A stretch of 64,000 nucleotides of DNA from Halieaceae bacterium UBA5044 (GCA_002416125.1 DIBU01000006.1:62001-126000), one strand, 5' to 3'; shown: positions 44,717 to 53,470, numbered from the stretch's first letter. Notes: a model not told the origin generated them from the sequence alone. Numbers and translations are program-made.

Positions 44717-45952
44717 TCAGGGTGCACCGTCGGCCTCAATGAAGGCCTCCAGCACCTGCTCCACATAGCGGCAGTCCTCGGCAGTCATCGTGGGGTGACA
44801 GGGCAGCATGATCCCAAATTCCATGATCTGGTCGCAGTTGGCGAGCCCGGCAGGGTGCACGCGGAAATCCCGGCCCTGCAGCATGGGCTGCCGGGTTATG
44901 TTGCCGGAGAAGATCACGCGGGAGAAGATTCCGTTGTCCTCCAGGTGTATTTGCAGCGCCTTGCGGCGCCAGCCGGCCTCGGGGCGAATCTGCAGCGGAA
45001 AGCAGATCCAGGTGGTTTCTGTCTCGGGCAGCGTCGTGGGGACGATGAACTTGTCCGCGTAGCGCTCGAAAAACCGGTAGTAACCCTGGAAACGCTCGTT
45101 GCGCAGGCGCCACAGCTCGTCGATACGGTCCATCTGGCCGATGCCGAAGGCCGCCCCCGCTTCATTGGGAATGAACCCGTAGGCCAGGTCCTCAAAAATG
45201 AACAGGGAGTCGTAATCGAGGTTGTCCAGCTTCTCCAGAAAGCGTCCGTCGCTCTCGCTGACCTTGGTGCCGAACATGTACTTTTCTGACGAGCGGCCCC
45301 AGGCGCGCAGGCTGAGAGCGGCATCCAGGTAGCGGTCATCATCGAAAAACACCATGCCGCCGTTGCCCAGCGCGGTGATGATGTGGAAGATGGAAAAACT
45401 GGTTATGGAGATGTCGGCGCGGGTGGCGGTTTTACGCCCGCGCAGGCTGCCGCCCAGCGTGTCGGCAGAGTCGTGCACCAGCAGCAGGCCGTGTCGGTCC
45501 GCGATACTACGCAGGATATCCCAGTCGCAAATGCCGCCGATGAGGTCCGGAACCAGCAGCGCGCGGGTATTTTCGGTGATCACGTCCTCCACGCGGTCCA
45601 CCAGAATCTGGTAGTCGTCCAGCCCTACATCAATGAACACTGGCTTGTAGCCCGCCTGGTAGATGCTGGCTACGTCGGTAGAGAAGGTGAGGGCAGGGGT
45701 GATGACTTCGGAGCCCGCCGGCAGGTTGAGCAGGCGCATGGCAATCATCAGGGCCGAAGAACCGGAATTGACCATGACCCCGTGACGCTTGCCCATGAAG
45801 TCCGCAACGCGGCGTTCGAACTCACACACACGATTGCCGGGCACCAGGCCCATCGGGTCGGCCAGCACCGCGTTCACATTACTGATTTCCGCCTCGCCAT
45901 ACATCGCACCACCGTAGCGCACGACACGTGGGGGGAGTTTGTTCTTGTTCAT
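44717..45952 (-). CDS. DegT/DnrJ-fold PLP protein with Lys-to-His change (dehydratase-like)
   Basis: 411 residues, aspartate-aminotransferase fold of the DegT/DnrJ/EryC1/StrS family: VNSGSSALMIAMRLL, EVITPALTFSTDVASI and HDSADTLGG are typical. In normal sugar aminotransferases SFxxxK holds the PLP Lys; here the segment reads SITSFSIFHIITALGNGG and the position is His190. ColD and RfbH/E1 (3-dehydratases) also have His there. I infer a dehydratase-like or non-transaminase reaction; the substrate is unknown. It follows the D-2-hydroxyacid dehydrogenase gene by 26 bp and precedes rimK by 71 bp. Confidence 0.85.
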   Translation of the reverse strand: MNKNKLPPRVVRYGGAMYGEAEISNVNAVLADPMGLVPGNRVCEFERRVADFMGKRHGVMVNSGSSALMIAMRLLNLPAGSEVITPALTFSTDVASIYQAGYKPVFIDVGLDDYQILVDRVEDVITENTRALLVPDLIGGICDWDILRSIADRHGLLLVHDSADTLGGSLRGRKTATRADISITSFSIFHIITALGNGGMVFFDDDRYLDAALSLRAWGRSSEKYMFGTKVSESDGRFLEKLDNLDYDSLFIFEDLAYGFIPNEAGAAFGIGQMDRIDELWRLRNERFQGYYRFFERYADKFIVPTTLPETETTWICFPLQIRPEAGWRRKALQIHLEDNGIFSRVIFSGNITRQPMLQGRDFRVHPAGLANCDQIMEFGIMLPCHPTMTAEDCRYVEQVLEAFIEADGAP

Positions 45953-45978
45953 GCTGATATCCTCAGTCGTTATCGGTT

Positions 45979-46917
45979 TCAGTAGCCCGCTTGCGTATCG
46001 ACCAGCCCCTGCAGCGGTTCGCCGCGAATGAATGCCTGCACGTTGGCGATGAATGGCGCGAGTAGCCGCTGGGCAATATTCGGCCCGCTCCAGGAAACAT
46101 GGGCACTCAGCCTGACCTTTGGATGTGCGTAAATCCAGTGGCCCGCGGGCAGTGGCTCGGGGTCGACAACATCAAGAGAGGCACGGGCCAGTTGCCCTGA
46201 ATCCAGTGCGACCCTCAGTGCATCCTGGTCAACCAGGGCGGCGCGAGACACATTGATCAAATGGGCACCCGGCTTCATCGTGGCCAACGCACGGGCGTCG
46301 AGCAGGCCGCGGCTTGCAGCGGTAGCCGGCAGGGCGAGTACCACATGGTCAGCCACCTGCAGCAACTCGGTGAGGTGTTCCACCAGTTGCACACCGGGCA
46401 GGGGACTGTCGCGGTAGGACCGAACCTTGGCGATGACCTGCATGTCGAAGGCCAATGCACGACGGGCAACGGCCTCGCCAATCGCGCCGAGACCGACAAG
46501 CCCGAGGGTTTTTTGTTCCAGACAGCCGAGATCAGCCATGTACCATGCTTCGGGCGGCTCATTGATCCAGCGGGCCGGCAGCTGTTTCTCATGACAGAGC
46601 ATCATCGCCATCACCCACTCGGCCATGGGAGTGGCTGTGGCACCGCGTGAGCAGGTAAGCACGGCATCCCCAGCCATCGACAGGGGGAAGTTATCAATGC
46701 CGGTACCCAGCACGTGAATCCAGCGCAGCCCCCGGCAGGCGCTGAGCAGTGCAGGGAGGTCGCCGCCACCGGTCGCAGTACACAGCAGTGCGTCGGCCTC
46801 AAGAGGCTGTTGCGCGAGGCTGCCATCACTGGGCACTATAATCGCCTCAATCCCGCGTCCCAGGGCCTGAAGTTGGTCAACCAGGCCGGGAATGTTGGGT
46901 TGCAGTGCGATGCGCAT
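45979..46917 (-). CDS. D-2-hydroxyacid dehydrogenase family protein
   Basis: 312 residues. NAD-binding GLVGLGAIGEAVARRA, the substrate Arg in NVSRAALVDQDAL, and the catalytic His in RLSAHVSWSG; the family Glu lies near DPEPLPAGHW. It reduces or oxidises 2-oxo/2-hydroxy acids with NAD(P). The start is ATG 46917 (MRIALQPNIPGL), preceded by GGGAGAA; the frame is open to 46956. Probably cotranscribed with the PLP protein downstream; a shared pathway is inferred. Confidence 0.88.
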   Translation of the reverse strand: MRIALQPNIPGLVDQLQALGRGIEAIIVPSDGSLAQQPLEADALLCTATGGGDLPALLSACRGLRWIHVLGTGIDNFPLSMAGDAVLTCSRGATATPMAEWVMAMMLCHEKQLPARWINEPPEAWYMADLGCLEQKTLGLVGLGAIGEAVARRALAFDMQVIAKVRSYRDSPLPGVQLVEHLTELLQVADHVVLALPATAASRGLLDARALATMKPGAHLINVSRAALVDQDALRVALDSGQLARASLDVVDPEPLPAGHWIYAHPKVRLSAHVSWSGPNIAQRLLAPFIANVQAFIRGEPLQGLVDTQAGY

Positions 46918-47084
46918 GGCGAGTTCTCCCTGTGGTGGAGGCGTGAGCGACGTCAATGGCGCCCGCCGAGGCCCTTTTATATCCGGCTCAGTGAGGCGAG
47001 GCCAGTGCTGGCGGGTTGCGCGGCGCAGAAAACGGGCAACGGTTCAGGTCACCGGCCCCGGTGCCGGGAAACAGGAGAGAGTCG

Positions 47085-47531
47085 ATGACCAGTATCGAGC
47101 AATTGGTGGCCATTGAGGCCATTCGCGCGCTGAAGGCGCGCTACTTTCGTGCGCTGGATGGCAAGGACTGGCAGGCCTTCGAAGCCGTGTTCGCACCGGA
47201 CCTCGTTGCCGACTTTCGCGCCGCGACGGGCGTCTATGATGACACCCTGCTCACCCACGGTGCGGCGGCCTATGTGGCGGGTCTCGCACCGGTTCTCGAC
47301 CAGGTGGTTACCGTGCATCATGGGCACACACCTGAGATCACGATTGAGTCACCGACAACGGCCGCTGGTGTCTGGGCGATGGAGGACAAGCTATGGCCGG
47401 GGCCGGGCTCGGCACTGCCCTTTGCCTGGCTACACGGTTATGGGCACTACCACGAGCGCTACGTCAAACTGGATGGACACTGGCATATTCAGGAGATACG
47501 GCTGAGCCGGCTGCGCGTGGACATGGGGTAG
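47085..47531 (+). CDS. SnoaL-like / nuclear transport factor 2-fold protein
   Basis: 148 residues from ATG 47085 with CAGGAGA upstream. IEAIRALKARYFRALDGKDWQAFEAVFAPDLVADF is the usual opening of SnoaL_4-type NTF2 domains, which include hydratases, isomerases and dehydratases of small hydrophobic substrates. Catalytic residues vary in this fold, so the reaction is not predictable. Divergent from the D-2-hydroxyacid dehydrogenase gene across 167 bp. Confidence 0.82.
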   Translation: MTSIEQLVAIEAIRALKARYFRALDGKDWQAFEAVFAPDLVADFRAATGVYDDTLLTHGAAAYVAGLAPVLDQVVTVHHGHTPEITIESPTTAAGVWAMEDKLWPGPGSALPFAWLHGYGHYHERYVKLDGHWHIQEIRLSRLRVDMG

Positions 47532-47560
47532 GGCTGTTGCGTCTGCCGCGCTACGGCAGG

Positions 47561-48340
47561 TCATAGCGCAAATTGAGCCAGCAGGGCCGCGTGATCCGAC
47601 AGGTCCCGCCAATGCCCATCGCGCAAGCGCTGGCAGCCGATCGGTTGTACGCCACGGTAATAGATCCGGTCGACCGGAAACACCGGTGCCCATACCGGGA
47701 AGGTGCGTGCATGCCTGCCGTGTAGCGCCAGGAAGGCTTCCTCGAGACCCAGCTGGGATTGCAGGTACTGCGCTCCGCGCTGGCGCCAGTCGTTGAAATC
47801 CCCGGCCAGGATCAGGGGCTCGTCATGCGGAACGTGGGCCTCTATCCGGCGCACCAGCGTCGCCAGCTGTGTGCGCCTTTCGCGCTCGAGCAGGCCAAGA
47901 TGCACACACAGCGTGTGCAGGCGGGTGCCCGAACCCGGCAGCGCCAGGACGCTGTGCAGGATGCTTCGGCTGGAGCGGGGAAACAGCGACACATCGATGT
48001 TCTCCGTGCTCACGATGGGGAAGCGGCTGAGCAGGGCGTTGCCGTGATCCCCCTTTCGGTAGATGGCATTGCGCGCGTAGGCGTAGTGCGGCCAGACCTG
48101 ATCCGCCAGATATTCAAAATGCGGTTCTTCCGGGTAGCTGAAACGCTTCTGCCGTCGCGGACTGGCATGCGCCCAGCCGTGTACCTCCTGCAGAAAAACC
48201 ACGTCAGCGCCGGATTCCACGATACGTTCACGAATGCCTTCCAGCACAAAGCGTCGGTTGCCGGTGCAAAACCCCTTATGGATATTGTAGGTGAGCACGG
48301 TGACCTCCTGCCGTTTGGCAGGAGCAGGGTCATTTCGCAT
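47561..48340 (-). CDS. Endonuclease/exonuclease/phosphatase family protein
   Basis: About 259 residues. The Mg2+-dependent EEP fold shows all motifs: TYNIHKG, VFLQEVHGW, GDHGNALLSRFP, LAGDFNDW and the catalytic SDHAALL near the C-terminus. Members cleave phosphodiester or phosphomonoester bonds in DNA, RNA or lipids; TYNIHKG-type proteins include the YbhP group next to cardiolipin synthase ClsB. The start could be ATG 48340 or ATG 48364. No signal peptide visible. Confidence 0.85.
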   Translation of the reverse strand: MRNDPAPAKRQEVTVLTYNIHKGFCTGNRRFVLEGIRERIVESGADVVFLQEVHGWAHASPRRQKRFSYPEEPHFEYLADQVWPHYAYARNAIYRKGDHGNALLSRFPIVSTENIDVSLFPRSSRSILHSVLALPGSGTRLHTLCVHLGLLERERRTQLATLVRRIEAHVPHDEPLILAGDFNDWRQRGAQYLQSQLGLEEAFLALHGRHARTFPVWAPVFPVDRIYYRGVQPIGCQRLRDGHWRDLSDHAALLAQFAL

Positions 48341-48520
48341 CGATTGGTCCAACGTCACAGGCATCTGATCACTATGGGAGCACGCCGCGTCAAATCGCTG
48401 GCTGTTCAACGCGCTCAAGCAGAACGCTACCACAGTTCTTCATTCAGATCAGTGCATTGACGCCGGCATGTTTCACCTGAGTCGGCGTTGTGCTGGCCCG
48501 TGGCTCACGAGCGCATGCGA

Positions 48521-49582
48521 TTATTCCGATGTGGGGATGCCATGCTCTATCCAGTGATGCGCACGCCGGAATAGCCCGAGCGTGAGCTGGTGCAGCTTCT
48601 CGCCAATGGCTTTGTCGGCTTTGCCAGCACAGGCACGCGCATGGGTCCCCTCCAGAATGGCGCCCAGTTTGTAGCAGGCCAGCACAGCGTACCATTGGAG
48701 CGAAGAGAGGTTGCGATGCGAGTGCTTGCTGTAGTGTGCAACCATTTCGGCTATGCTGGGGAAGCCGTCACGAGGTTCGATGCTCGCTGTGGAAAAACCA
48801 TCACCATCGTCGCTTGTCGCCATTACCCAACCCAGGTCCAGCAGCGGGTCGCCAATGGTGCTCATTTCCCAGTCAATCAGGGCGGCAAGTTCCCCGTTGT
48901 GGTAATTGAACAGCGTATTGGCCAAATGGCAGTCGCCGTGGATGATCCCTGGCTGGAAGTCCTCGGGAATGTGGTCTGCCAGCCACTGATATATCCGGGA
49001 TTCGTAGGGCAGGGAGGTGTTGTCATAACCGTCCAGTGCTGCGTAGCTCTCCAACTCGCCTCGCCAGCGTCCGGGTTGGCGCTGCAGGTATCCATCCGGC
49101 TTACCGAATTCAGCGAGCCCAAGCTCCTTGTAATCCAGCGATCCCAGCGTAGCCAGGGCTTCTATGTGAGATTCCCCCATGCGGCGGCGCAGCGCTGCAT
49201 CACCGCGGTGAAGTTCGGGTAAACCATTGACGGGGTTGAAACCATCCACGGGCTCCATCAGAAAGAAGGCAGCCCCCAGCACGGACTCGTCTTCACAGTG
49301 CGCGATGTAGCCAGGATGGGGTACATTGCTGCCAGCAAGGGCTTGAAGAACCCGTGCCTCTCGGCACATAACCCGGTTGCTGCTGGCGCGAAGATGCTTT
49401 GGCGGACGTCGCAACACAAAGGCCCTGTCGCCCCGCTCAAAATACAGCAGAATATTCTGGGTACCCCCGGTCAGCAGACGTTGGTTTAGGAATGGCCCCG
49501 AGGGCAGTCGTTGCGCTTGCATCCATTCGCCAAGTCGATCGAGATCCACCAGATCCCGATCTACTGATTCTTGTTTAGCCAT
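48521..49582 (-). CDS. APH-like kinase, ACAD10/11 kinase-domain homologue (LvaA-like)
   Basis: 353 residues. GGTQNILLYFERGDRAFVLRRPP is the nucleotide-binding lobe; IIHGDCHLANTLFN supplies the catalytic Asp and LIDWEMSTIGDPLLDLGW the metal-binding Asp. In human ACAD10/11 the same domain is fused to an acyl-CoA dehydrogenase and phosphorylates 4-hydroxyacyl-CoAs; LvaA of the Pseudomonas levulinate pathway does this for 4-hydroxyvaleryl-CoA. The acyl-CoA dehydrogenase here lies in the same operon. Antibiotic phosphorylation is unlikely in this setting. ATG 49582 preferred over TTG 49588. Confidence 0.85.
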   Translation of the reverse strand: MAKQESVDRDLVDLDRLGEWMQAQRLPSGPFLNQRLLTGGTQNILLYFERGDRAFVLRRPPKHLRASSNRVMCREARVLQALAGSNVPHPGYIAHCEDESVLGAAFFLMEPVDGFNPVNGLPELHRGDAALRRRMGESHIEALATLGSLDYKELGLAEFGKPDGYLQRQPGRWRGELESYAALDGYDNTSLPYESRIYQWLADHIPEDFQPGIIHGDCHLANTLFNYHNGELAALIDWEMSTIGDPLLDLGWVMATSDDGDGFSTASIEPRDGFPSIAEMVAHYSKHSHRNLSSLQWYAVLACYKLGAILEGTHARACAGKADKAIGEKLHQLTLGLFRRAHHWIEHGIPTSE

Positions 49583-49598
49583 CGTCAATACGCCTGAT

Positions 49599-50324
49599 TT
49601 AAAGAGTCGAACCGCCGTCGATCACCAGCTGCTGGCCGGTGACATAGGCTGCCATGGGGGAGGCCAGAAACAGTACGCCGCCTGCGATATCCTGCGGCGT
49701 GCCGAAGCGGCCGAGCGGGTTGGTCTTCCTGAATTGCTCCTCCTGTTCCCGGCTGGACTGGTTGACGGTCAGTTTAGTGGGCACCATGCCCGGTGCAACG
49801 CTGTTGACGCGAATACCGTTGCGGCCCCACTTCATGGCCAGGGCTTTGGTCAGCTGCACAAGGCCAGCCTTGCTGGCGCTGTAGGCCGGGTTATTCAGGG
49901 CAGGGCGTATGGATACCACCGAGTCGAGATTGACGATATTGCCGCCGCTGGCTTGCAGCAGGTCATGGAACTCGGTACACAATTGCATGGCGCCAGTCAG
50001 GTTGATGCAGAGAATTTTCTCGAAACCCTCGCGCTCGAACTCGGCTTTTTTCCACAGCACTGAGCCGATGCAGTTCACCATTACGTCGAGTGCGTCAAAC
50101 TTTGTCGCCAGTGCGCTGATGGCCTCAGGGTCCTGGATATTCAGGGAGTGAAACTGCATACCGCTGAAGTCGTTGTCGTAATCCCCCTCGCTGCGAGTGC
50201 CAGTGATTGCCACCTCGGCTCCGGCCTCCAGGAAGGCTTTTGCCACGCCGTAGCCGATGCCGTCCGAGGCGCCGCAAACCAGTACCTTCTTGCCAGTGAA
50301 ATCCAATGCGTTTACCAGACTCAT
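49599..50324 (-). CDS. SDR-family oxidoreductase (acyl-CoA catabolic operon)
   Basis: 241 residues, classical short-chain dehydrogenase. Cofactor motif VLVCGASDGIGYG, then MVNCIGSVLW, catalytic Ser in NLDSVVSIRP and YSASK. The Asp-lacking end of strand beta-2 (ITGTRSEGD) suggests NADP(H). In the operon it could oxidise a 3-hydroxy or 4-hydroxy product; the Lva pathway has an SDR (LvaD) in a similar role. 28 bp after the zinc alcohol dehydrogenase gene. Confidence 0.9.
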   Translation of the reverse strand: MSLVNALDFTGKKVLVCGASDGIGYGVAKAFLEAGAEVAITGTRSEGDYDNDFSGMQFHSLNIQDPEAISALATKFDALDVMVNCIGSVLWKKAEFEREGFEKILCINLTGAMQLCTEFHDLLQASGGNIVNLDSVVSIRPALNNPAYSASKAGLVQLTKALAMKWGRNGIRVNSVAPGMVPTKLTVNQSSREQEEQFRKTNPLGRFGTPQDIAGGVLFLASPMAAYVTGQQLVIDGGSTL

Positions 50325-50352
50325 AATGTGTTTACCTGTTGCTGGAGTTGTC

Positions 50353-51420
50353 TCAGGGGGTGAGTAGCACTTTCATGACGCCATCCTCGCGAGCATCGAA
50401 CATGCGGTAGGCTTCTTCTCCTTCCGCAAGATCGAAGCTGTGTGTGAATACACCTTCGCCTCGAATCCGGCCAGTCTGTAAGAGGGGTATCAACTCCGGC
50501 CACGAGTCCACGACACCGGCAATACCCATGTGCACCACCAGGCTTTTCGCCTGGATGATATGCAGTGGCATGTTGGTGTCTGCCTGGAGAATCCCGAGAA
50601 TTGATAATCGACCGCCAATACGGGCGAGCTTGACTGCCTGGCTCAGAGTTGGACCGACACCCACCGCTTCGATGACCGAATCGACACCCAGCCCCCGGGT
50701 CTCTTCGTAGACCGTTTGTACTGCCTCGTCGGGGTGTAGCGGCGTAGCGCCGAATGCGGATGCCATATTGCGGCGGTTTTCCTGTGGATCGATCGCGTAG
50801 ACTGTAGAGGCGCCGATTGCCACCGCCGCTTCTGCAGCCAGGCGACCCACCGGCCCCTGGCCGATCACGGCGACGGTGTCGCCGGGAGAAACCCCGGACA
50901 TCTTTACCCCGTAGTAGCCAGTTGCCAATGCATCGGTCAGGAGAAGTGCCTGTTGATCTGTAATGCCCTCCGGGATACCGGTTGCACCGAGATCCGCGTT
51001 GATGACTTCCAGGTACTCTGCATGACCGCCATTGAGTACGGGCCGGATACCGTAGGCGATGCTGCTGTGACCCCCCGAGCGATAGCTTTCACAGAGGTTG
51101 AACTGCCCCGCGAGGCAGCGGCGGCAGATACCACAACCGGCACCACCGGCGACCAGTACCTTGTCTCCCACCTTGTGCCTGCGGACCGCGGAGCCCACCT
51201 CCACGACTTCACCGATGGTTTCGTGGCCGGTACAGAAGCGCTCGATGGGCTGCGAGTAGTCTGTCTTGGCAATGCGATCCCCATGGTACATATGCAGGTC
51301 TGACCCGCAGATACTGCAGCGCTTTACCTTGATAATCAGGTTGCGTTCGTCGCGAATCGTCGGATCATCGAAGGATTCATAGCGAATCTTTCTGGGACCG
51401 TTGAATACCAGAGCTTTCAT
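50353..51420 (-). CDS. Zinc-dependent alcohol dehydrogenase (MDR)
   Basis: 355 residues. Catalytic zinc ligands in SICGSDLHMYHGD and FCTGHETIG, structural zinc Cys cluster in GCGICRRCLAGQFNLC, and Rossmann motif VAVIGQGPVGRLAAEAA. Oxidises a secondary or primary alcohol with NAD(P). It lies 2 bp after the acyl-CoA dehydrogenase gene, so it is clearly in the same operon. The ACAD11/Lva systems do not need such an enzyme, suggesting an alcohol precursor upstream of the pathway (inference). Confidence 0.92.
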   Translation of the reverse strand: MKALVFNGPRKIRYESFDDPTIRDERNLIIKVKRCSICGSDLHMYHGDRIAKTDYSQPIERFCTGHETIGEVVEVGSAVRRHKVGDKVLVAGGAGCGICRRCLAGQFNLCESYRSGGHSSIAYGIRPVLNGGHAEYLEVINADLGATGIPEGITDQQALLLTDALATGYYGVKMSGVSPGDTVAVIGQGPVGRLAAEAAVAIGASTVYAIDPQENRRNMASAFGATPLHPDEAVQTVYEETRGLGVDSVIEAVGVGPTLSQAVKLARIGGRLSILGILQADTNMPLHIIQAKSLVVHMGIAGVVDSWPELIPLLQTGRIRGEGVFTHSFDLAEGEEAYRMFDAREDGVMKVLLTP

Positions 51421-51422
51421 TG

Positions 51423-52643
51423 TCAGACACCTTCGACTGCGGCTTTGATGGTCATTTTGCCCAACTGCGCCATATGCACTTCATCCGGGCCATCGGCAAG
51501 GCGAACAAAGCGTGCATAGGCAAACAGATTGGCGATCGGCGTATCCTGGCACAGGCCCATGCCGCCGTGGGCCTGGATGGCTCGGTCCGCCACCTCCTGG
51601 CACATGCGCGGGGCCACGATCTTGATCATGGCGATAATGTCACGGGCCTCCTTGTTGCCTACCTTGTCGAGTCTGTCAGCGGCACACAGGGTAAGTAGAC
51701 GAGCCTGCTCAATTTCACAGCGGGACTTGGCGACATCCTGGCGAATGACGCCCTGATCCGCCAGTTTCTTGCCAAAAGCCACCCGCGAGTCGACACGCTT
51801 GCACATCAGGTCCAGACAGCGCTGGGCCGCGCCGATCAAGCGCATGCAGTGGTGAATACGGCCCGGTCCCAGGCGACCCTGGGCAATCTCAAAGCCGCGT
51901 CCTTCACCGAGAATCATGTTCTCAACGGGAACGCGCACGTTCTCCAGAAGCACTTCGCCGTGGCCGGCGGGGGAGTGGAGGTGGTTAAACACCTTGAGGG
52001 GGCGCACCAGCTTCACCCCGGGTGTGTTGCGAGGAACGATAATGGTGGATTGCTGAATATGCCGGGGAGCCTCTGGGTCGGTCTTGCCCATCACCAGCAG
52101 CAATTCGCAGCGCGGGTCGTAAACGCTGGAGGACCACCACTTGCGGCCATTGATCACGTACTCGTCGCCATCGCGCACAATGGAGCACTCGACGTTGGTG
52201 GCGTCGGAGCTCGCCACCTGTGGCTCCGTCATCAGGTAGGCAGAGCGGATCTCGCCCTCCATGAGGGGTTTCAGCCACCGTTCCTGCTGCTCCACCGTGC
52301 CGTAGCGGGCCAGCACCTCCATATTGCCGGTATCCGGCGCGCTGCAATTGAATATCTCAGAGGCCATTTCTGAGCGGCCCATCAATTCTGCCAGGGGGGC
52401 GTACTCCAGGTTGGTCAGGCCGGGACTGAAGTCACCGTACTCTTCAGGCAGGAACAGGTTCCACAGCCCCAGCGCCTTGGCCTTCTGTTTCAGCGCTTCG
52501 ATGATCGGCGGTACCTGCCACAGCTTGGCGGGGTCGTTGACGAACTCTTCATAGGCTTCTTCTGCCGGAAAAATGTGCTCCTGCATGAAGGCATCCACCT
52601 GTGCCATCAGGCCTTTTACCTTGTCACTGTGCTCAAAATTCAT
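51423..52643 (-). CDS. ACAD10/11-like acyl-CoA dehydrogenase
   Basis: 406 residues, FAD-dependent. Diagnostic blocks of the ACAD10/11 branch are visible: FNCSAPDTGNMEVL, MTEPQVASSDATN, NGRKWWSS, GRGFEIAQGRLGPGRIHHCMR and VRLADGPDEVH. In animals this domain acts on 4-phosphoacyl-CoA after the linked APH kinase; LvaC plays this part in levulinate catabolism. The gene heads the operon, whose leader carries a promoter (52706-52734) and operator-like repeats (52672-52690). Confidence 0.9.
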   Translation of the reverse strand: MNFEHSDKVKGLMAQVDAFMQEHIFPAEEAYEEFVNDPAKLWQVPPIIEALKQKAKALGLWNLFLPEEYGDFSPGLTNLEYAPLAELMGRSEMASEIFNCSAPDTGNMEVLARYGTVEQQERWLKPLMEGEIRSAYLMTEPQVASSDATNVECSIVRDGDEYVINGRKWWSSSVYDPRCELLLVMGKTDPEAPRHIQQSTIIVPRNTPGVKLVRPLKVFNHLHSPAGHGEVLLENVRVPVENMILGEGRGFEIAQGRLGPGRIHHCMRLIGAAQRCLDLMCKRVDSRVAFGKKLADQGVIRQDVAKSRCEIEQARLLTLCAADRLDKVGNKEARDIIAMIKIVAPRMCQEVADRAIQAHGGMGLCQDTPIANLFAYARFVRLADGPDEVHMAQLGKMTIKAAVEGV

Positions 52644-52671
52644 ACAAATTTACCCTGTTTTGACCTATTTA

Positions 52672-52690
52672 TGGTCGGATGGTCGGACAA
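52672..52690. promoter_or_regulatory. FadR/GntR-type operator repeats
   Basis: GGTCGG occurs twice as a direct repeat (52673-52678, 52681-52686) and once inverted (CCGACC, about 52714-52719). The second copy is part of TGGTCGGACAA (52680-52690), which fits the FadR-subfamily pattern TnGTnnnACnA exactly and reads the same way on the other strand. It lies between the divergent regulator and acyl-CoA dehydrogenase genes. Confidence 0.5.
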
Positions 52691-52705
52691 TACGACTGAA
52701 ATTGC

Positions 52706-52734
52706 ATGGTAGGCCGACCCTGTGCTAGAGTCAA
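52706..52734 (-). promoter_or_regulatory. Sigma-70 promoter for the acyl-CoA dehydrogenase operon
   Basis: On the - strand TTGACT (52729-52734), 17 bp, TACCAT (52706-52711). The operator-like repeats at 52672-52690 lie 15 to 35 bp downstream, a position for roadblock repression. Confidence 0.5.
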
Positions 52735-52738
52735 GCGC

Positions 52739-53470
52739 ATGCCGAATACAGCCCTGCAGCGCGACCCTCTCTACCGCCAGATCTACAAGATTCTGGAGAC
52801 CCGGATATTGAGCAACGAGCTGAAGGTAGGGGACACGCTGCCTGCCGAGCAGGTCCTTGCGGACAACCTGCAGGTTCATCGCTCATCAGTGCGAGAAGCC
52901 ATGCGCCTCCTGGAGGAAAACGGCCTCGTCGAGCGAAAGCCGGGGGGCAAGAAGCTCATTGTGCGCTCACCCGATCGCGACAAACTCAGCAGTCGCATCT
53001 TCAATACGCTGATTCTTGAGGAAGTGACCGTCAGGGAGCTATACGAGGCCATCCGTATCCTCGACGCAGAGATTGCGACGGTGGCAGCGGAGAAGATTTC
53101 GCCGGAGCTGTTGCATAAAATGGAGGAGAACCTGCGGCAGACGGAAGCGAACCTCGGCGACAATGCGGCACTTGAGGTACTCGATCTCGAATTTCACAGC
53201 CTGATTGCCGAAGGGTCCTGCAACCGGGTGCTGCAGTTGAGTCGTCTCGGAATCGCACATGTGTTCCTGCCGGCGGCGAATCGACTGATGAAACAGCTTG
53301 ATGTAAACCAGCGTCTACTGGATGCGCACCGACAGATTTACCGGGGCCTGCGCGATCACGACCCGGAGCAAGTCAGAACCTGGGTGCTGAAGCACGCAGA
53401 CGATTTTGTACGAGGCTATGAAGTTGCGGGCCTCGATCTCGATGCACCCGTGTCCTTCACCGACCAGTAA
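52739..53470 (+). CDS. FadR-type GntR transcriptional regulator
   Basis: 243 residues from ATG 52739. The N-terminal winged helix (about residues 10-80: IYKILETRILSNELKVGDTLPAEQVLADNLQVHRSSVREAMRLLEENGLVERKPGG) is classical GntR, and the C-terminal helical FCD domain (about 100-225) would bind an effector, probably an acyl-CoA or organic acid. It is divergent from the acyl-CoA dehydrogenase operon and likely represses it and itself. Confidence 0.92.
   Translation: MPNTALQRDPLYRQIYKILETRILSNELKVGDTLPAEQVLADNLQVHRSSVREAMRLLEENGLVERKPGGKKLIVRSPDRDKLSSRIFNTLILEEVTVRELYEAIRILDAEIATVAAEKISPELLHKMEENLRQTEANLGDNAALEVLDLEFHSLIAEGSCNRVLQLSRLGIAHVFLPAANRLMKQLDVNQRLLDAHRQIYRGLRDHDPEQVRTWVLKHADDFVRGYEVAGLDLDAPVSFTDQ

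Noticed and set aside
48521..49582. Aminoglycoside resistance gene
   Set aside because: The APH fold is shared, but context and similarity point to the ACAD10/11 kinase domain.
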